From JARRJY01 sp037388705 (GTDB lineage: Bacteria; Pseudomonadota; Gammaproteobacteria; UBA6429; Thiohalophilaceae): a stretch of 18,676 bases of DNA. The DNA lies in the NCBI GenBank assembly GCA_037388705.1, contig JARRJY010000024.1, positions 1 through 18,676 of the forward strand, in the 5' to 3' direction. The notes under the pieces were generated by a model. The model searched no databases. It worked only from the letters and a program-made list of their open reading frames with translations, and was not told where the DNA came from. The stretch's first letter is position 1; each line of letters starts with the position of its first letter. Positions 15,835 through 18,676 of the stretch are shown in pieces. The translations under genes and the position numbers were made by a program.

Positions 15835-16015
15835 ACAACTTACCCTGAGCCCTGAAATTATTTTCTGTGAATCATTAGACAAAACCAGTATGATTTTTTC
15901 CAGTTATTGCTTTTTTTGAACATCATCACAGCTTTACACATTTCCCAACCCCAAGTCTGAACTTTCTTCCTATGTAACTATCAAATTGTTCGCAGTCATT
16001 TAAAAACATTATTGC

Positions 16016-16044
16016 TTAACATGGATGTTTTTACTTAATAAATT
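16016..16044 (+). promoter_or_regulatory. Candidate promoter for the four-helix membrane protein gene
   Basis: TTAACA (16016-16021, 5 of 6) and TAAATT (16039-16044, 4 of 6) are 17 bases apart; transcription would begin near 16051, just ahead of the GGGAG ribosome site. The rest of the 236-base gap (15835-16070) is AT-rich and holds nothing else I can recognise. Confidence 0.4.
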
Positions 16045-16070
16045 GATAAATATAACGGGAGAAAAAAACA

Positions 16071-16553
16071 ATGACGCATGCCTATACAGAAACCCTTCAC
16101 CACCATTCATTACTTGGAAATAATATTAAATACGTGATGGCGAAAACTTTTTACTACCTGTTCCTGTTGCTTTCACTTTCACTTGCCGGGCTTGCCGTTT
16201 ACGAGTTCGGTCATGCTTTTACAACAGGGGAATCACTCACTAACGGTTTGATAAAAACAATCAATATTGCGGTGGTGTCTATCGCGATATTTGAACTCGG
16301 TGTTGGTATTGGCAAGGAATACAGCAGCGAGAATGATGACCAGGATAATATTTACAGTACGGTACGCCGTTCAGTTACCCGTTTTGTTGCTGCGGTCTGT
16401 ACTGCGCTGGTACTGGAAGGATTGATCATGGTTATCAAGTATAGTCAACTGGACCTGGCCGGCAACCTGTCCTACCCGGTAGCAATTATTGCCTCGGCAT
16501 CATTACTGTTACTCAGCCTGGGTGGTTTTCTTAAGTTAACGAAAGATAGTTAA
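16071..16553 (+). CDS. Four-helix inner membrane protein of unknown function
   Basis: A 160-residue membrane protein that I cannot assign. Four hydrophobic helices are visible at about 24-46, 60-80, 101-123 and 134-155. A histidine-rich N-terminus (LHHHS) precedes helix 1, and a charged loop (GKEYSSENDDQDN, about 81-93) separates helices 2 and 3. The segments IAIFELGVGIGKEY and the RRSVTRFVAAV lead into helix 3 look conserved in character, with charged residues inside or next to helices (E75, E116, K122). ATG 16071 has GGGAG at 16057-16061. It is a single-gene unit: own candidate promoter and a strong terminator after it. Not a known transporter subunit by sight. Confidence 0.75.
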   Translation: MTHAYTETLHHHSLLGNNIKYVMAKTFYYLFLLLSLSLAGLAVYEFGHAFTTGESLTNGLIKTINIAVVSIAIFELGVGIGKEYSSENDDQDNIYSTVRRSVTRFVAAVCTALVLEGLIMVIKYSQLDLAGNLSYPVAIIASASLLLLSLGGFLKLTKDS

Positions 16554-16583
16554 GTAGCGCATCAATAATGCAAAGTAGCTGTA

Positions 16584-16611
16584 CCGGGTCTATTTAGACT
16601 CGGCTTTTTTT
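16584..16611 (+). terminator. Intrinsic terminator after the four-helix membrane protein gene
   Basis: An 8-base stem (ccgggtct / agactcgg, one G-U pair) with an ATTT loop is followed by C and seven Ts (16605-16611). It works on the plus strand only; there is no T-run on the other side. Its right part overlaps the stop codon and the last codons of the convergent RRM gene. Confidence 0.85.
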
Positions 16612-16832
16612 ACACGGATCTTGTTGCCAGCCACATTCTGACCATTGAGGTTTTTCATTGCTGCCTTGGCTTCACCTGTTTTGGGCATCTCGACAAAACC
16701 AAATCCTTTGGAAACACCCGTTTTATTATCTATTACGATGGTACAGGACTGGATGTTGCCATAGGCTTCGAACAATGTCCGCAGTTCTGTTTCTGTGGTT
16801 GTACGTGCCAGGTTACGTATCAGGAGTTTCAT
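16590..16832 (-). CDS. Single-RRM RNA-binding protein
   Basis: An 80-residue protein consisting of one RNA recognition motif, as in the bacterial RRM proteins of cyanobacteria and many gammaproteobacteria, some of them cold-responsive. RNP2 is LLIRNL (residues 3-8) and RNP1 is KGFGFVEM (42-49) with the aromatic residues needed for RNA stacking. The usual glycine-rich tail is missing; it ends KKAESK. Start ATG 16832, directly before the first beta strand. It lies 38 bases after the hemolysin III family gene and could be on the same transcript, although no ribosome site is strong. The last codons are shared with a plus-strand terminator. Confidence 0.9.
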   Translation of the reverse strand: MKLLIRNLARTTTETELRTLFEAYGNIQSCTIVIDNKTGVSKGFGFVEMPKTGEAKAAMKNLNGQNVAGNKIRVKKAESK

Positions 16833-16870
16833 GAGTACACTTTAGTCTGTGAAAAGCAGCAAGTATACCG

Positions 16871-17536
16871 CTAAACGTAAAAATACACTGCCATAAAGTG
16901 ACAAAAACTTCCTGCCAGGACAAACACATGGAAGATGGCATGGTTAAATTGTATTTTCTTGATGCTGTATAGAATCGCACCAACCGTATAAGCCAGGCCA
17001 CCGGCAACAAGCCAGGATAAACCACCCGCTGACAAATTATTGACTAGAGGTTTTATAGCAAAAATCACCATCCAGCCCATTGCTACATATAATAGTGTTG
17101 ACAGGAGTTTGTATTTACCGGTGAAAAATAGTTTAAGGATGATGCCACATATCACAATCGACCAGGCAACCCCAAAAATCACCCAGCCCGTTGTGCCGTT
17201 CAGGGTAACTAGCGTAAACGGAGTATAGCTCCCGGCTATAAGCACGTATATGGATATATGATCGACTATTCTAAGTTTTCTTCTTAAATCTGGTTTCAGG
17301 ACACTGTGGTATGTAACGGATGCCGCATACAACATAACCAGGCTTGTGCCAAAAACAATAAAGCTTACCAGGTGCAACATGTCTCTATGCTGGTTGGCAC
17401 GAACCACCAGCAATACCAGGGCAATAATACTCAGGAAAAGGCCAATAACATGGGACGAGATATTGAGTCTTTCTTCTTTTGGCGAATAGTAACTTATTCG
17501 TTGCAGGTCCTTTATTTTCACGGCGACTCTATCCAT
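16871..17536 (-). CDS. Hemolysin III family (PAQR-like) membrane protein
   Basis: A 221-residue seven-helix membrane protein of the HlyIII/YqfA family, related to PAQR receptors. Family marks are EERLNISSHVIGLFLS near the start, ASVTYHSV, DHISIYVLIAGSYTPF and FNHAIFHVFVLAGSFCHF near the end; the histidines and aspartate in these segments correspond to the metal site of the superfamily. Haemolysis is documented only for few members, so the name should not be taken as function. Start ATG 17536 lies inside the end of sixA, with 19 bases shared. Its position between sixA and the RRM gene suggests one minus-strand transcript. Confidence 0.9.
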   Translation of the reverse strand: MDRVAVKIKDLQRISYYSPKEERLNISSHVIGLFLSIIALVLLVVRANQHRDMLHLVSFIVFGTSLVMLYAASVTYHSVLKPDLRRKLRIVDHISIYVLIAGSYTPFTLVTLNGTTGWVIFGVAWSIVICGIILKLFFTGKYKLLSTLLYVAMGWMVIFAIKPLVNNLSAGGLSWLVAGGLAYTVGAILYSIKKIQFNHAIFHVFVLAGSFCHFMAVYFYV

Positions 17537-17970
17537 TCAACCAGCCAGTTATTATTTTGCCTGCTCAGGCAAACGACCGTGCCAGGCGCGAAACCCATAC
17601 CTTGTGACTGAAAACCTGCTTCCCCGGTTAGCTCGGCCAACAAGCCGGGCACGAAAGGCAGGTGGCTGGTAATCAGGGTATCTTTCTGCCAGCTTTCAAT
17701 CTCTGACAATAGCCGTTGTGGATCATCATTGGGTTTTAAACCACTGTGCATTTGTGGTATTACATTGGGCGCAAGATGGTTTGCCATGATCTGCGCGGTT
17801 TGTTGTGCGCGGGCCTTGTCACTGTGAAATACCTGTTTAAACTGAATATCCAGCCCGAGCAGCCGTTTGGCCAGCTTTTCAATTTCTGCCCTGCCCTCGT
17901 TGGTTAACCCCTGTTGAGGATCAACCTGTGGACTGGATGCCTGACCATGACGCATTAGATAAAGTTTCAT
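17518..17970 (-). CDS. sixA: Phosphohistidine phosphatase SixA
   Basis: A 150-residue histidine-phosphatase-superfamily protein. The RHG motif is at R7-H8-G9 (catalytic H8), with R54 in HSDKARAQQTA and H103 in ITSHLPFV completing the phosphate pocket. The short length and the lack of an insertion domain fit SixA, which removes phosphate from phosphohistidine proteins such as ArcB or nitrogen PTS NPr, rather than larger phosphoglycerate mutases. I chose ATG 17970; one TTG codon upstream is also open. It heads the minus-strand unit and is divergent from arfB. Confidence 0.92.
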   Translation of the reverse strand: MKLYLMRHGQASSPQVDPQQGLTNEGRAEIEKLAKRLLGLDIQFKQVFHSDKARAQQTAQIMANHLAPNVIPQMHSGLKPNDDPQRLLSEIESWQKDTLITSHLPFVPGLLAELTGEAGFQSQGMGFAPGTVVCLSRQNNNWLVEWIESP

Positions 17971-17993
17971 CAATAAACTATCCGTTACCTTTA

Positions 17994-18024
17994 TTTAATA
18001 TTAGTATAGCTAATTCATATTAAA
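17994..18024. repeat. AT-rich inverted repeat between sixA and arfB
   Basis: Arms TTTAATAT (17994-18001) and ATATTAAA (18017-18024) are 15 bases apart, with a nested TTAG/CTAA pair inside. It lies in the divergent region between sixA and arfB, where a regulator could bind, but such low-complexity repeats are common by chance. Confidence 0.35.
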
Positions 18025-18063
18025 CGCGAAAACCATAAAGCTGTTATCTGAAGAACAAGATTG

Positions 18064-18480
18064 ATGCCACTGATAATTTCTCAGAATGTTTCCATCCCTG
18101 ACGAGGAGATCGAACTCTCGGCGATTCGTGCACAAGGGGCGGGCGGACAGAATGTGAACAAGGTTTCAACGGCGATCCATTTACAGTTTGATATCACATC
18201 TTCTTCACTGCCTGACTTTTATAAACAACGCCTGTTAAAACTTAAAGATCGACGCATCAGCAAGGAAGGTATTATTACCATTAAGGCACAACGCTACCGA
18301 ACACAGCAAAAAAACCGTGATGATGCGCTTGAACGATTACAGCAAATCATTAAAAGCGTTGCCGTTACACAAAAATCACGCAAACTAACCAAACCTACCA
18401 GGGCCTCACAGCAAAAGCGACTGGACAGCAAAAGCCGGCGCGGTAAGATAAAGGCATTAAGGGGTAAGGTTTCAGAATAA
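18064..18480 (+). CDS. arfB: Alternative ribosome-rescue factor ArfB (YaeJ)
   Basis: A 138-residue peptidyl-tRNA hydrolase that frees stalled ribosomes lacking a stop codon. The release-factor-like catalytic domain carries RAQGAGGQNVNKV with GGQ at 27-29. The C-terminal tail (about 105-138) is rich in lysine and arginine (KSRKLTKPTRASQQKR), as needed to enter the empty mRNA channel; together with the small size this distinguishes it from RF1 and RF2. The start is ATG 18064, preceded by an in-frame TTG. A PqiA-like gene begins five bases after the stop. Confidence 0.95.
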   Translation: MPLIISQNVSIPDEEIELSAIRAQGAGGQNVNKVSTAIHLQFDITSSSLPDFYKQRLLKLKDRRISKEGIITIKAQRYRTQQKNRDDALERLQQIIKSVAVTQKSRKLTKPTRASQQKRLDSKSRRGKIKALRGKVSE

Positions 18481-18485
18481 GCAGC

Positions 18486-18676
18486 ATGGATAAAACAGGT
18501 ATTAACCTAAATCAGGCTTTTCCCAGGGAAACTCTGCAACTGAGAATACTTTTACTGATTACTGTAGTCTTCCTGGTCGTGGGGCTGGTTTCACCTATTA
18601 TTACCCTGACTAAGTTTATTCTTATTGAAAATACTTTCTCGGTTTTAAGCGGTGTCATCGAGTTGTTAAAAGAAGG
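18486..18676 (+). CDS. PqiA-like membrane protein, 5' part only
   Basis: The first 63 codons of a gene running off the right edge. A hydrophobic helix (about 20-40) is followed by VSPIITLTKFILIENTFSVLSGVIELLKEG, which resembles the paraquat-inducible protein A family, where a segment of the type TLxKFxxxxNTFSLLSG follows the first helix. No N-terminal zinc-ribbon cysteines are present in the part seen, so it would be a short single-module version. ATG 18486 lies five bases from the arfB stop, implying one transcript. Assignment rests on this short stretch. Confidence 0.6.
   Translation, partial: MDKTGINLNQAFPRETLQLRILLLITVVFLVVGLVSPIITLTKFILIENTFSVLSGVIELLKE

Noticed and set aside
15890..15920. 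T-runs after the pilin-like gene as a possible terminator
   Set aside because: No stem precedes either T-run.

Overview
The window looks like a chromosomal segment of a gammaproteobacterium of moderate GC content. The evidence is a set of housekeeping genes of clearly gammaproteobacterial type: greB, bioA, sbcB (exodeoxyribonuclease I), tcdA, a YjjV-like tatD, sixA, arfB and a PqiA-like gene. No rRNA, tRNA, CRISPR array, insertion sequence or phage gene was found. I cannot name the genus.

Layout. (1) 1-2907, minus strand: a tight run tatD > tcdA > short DksA/TraR zinc-finger gene > YdjM-like membrane hydrolase (cut by the left edge), with gaps of 1 to 3 bases. (2) 2994-6588, plus strand: greB, an ABC exporter whose start overlaps greB by 11 bases, and bioA; probably one transcript, divergent from tatD. 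(3) 6589-13798, plus strand: an accessory-looking block between the core genes bioA and sbcB. It holds an orphan membrane histidine kinase, a decayed copy of the bioA 3' end, a GlsB/YeaQ-type small membrane protein, a small secreted protein, a DUF2202 ferritin-like protein, then a run of small enzymes (YciI-like, VOC, Cys-rich DUF1272, ABM monooxygenase), an O-methyltransferase-like protein and an AT-rich FliB-like lysine-N-methylase. (4) 13910-16553, plus strand: sbcB, a pilin-like protein without a prepilin cleavage site, and a four-helix membrane protein ending in a strong intrinsic terminator. (5) 16590-17970, minus strand: sixA > hemolysin III family > RRM RNA-binding protein. (6) 18064-end, plus strand: arfB and the start of a PqiA-like gene.

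How the genes may work together. Regions 1, 2, 5 and 6 are mostly conserved housekeeping genes (DNA repair, tRNA modification, transcription elongation, ribosome rescue, biotin synthesis). Region 3 is where novelty is most likely. The kinase is bracketed by intact bioA and a bioA-tail relic, which points to insertion or recombination next to bioA. The YciI/VOC/DUF1272/ABM/methyltransferase run could be a small-molecule modification or detoxification group, but no substrate can be read from the sequence. The FliB-like gene has no flagellin or flagellar gene in the window, so its target is open. No complete new system is demonstrated; the most concrete oddities are the bioA relic, the orphan FliB homologue and the pilin-like protein.
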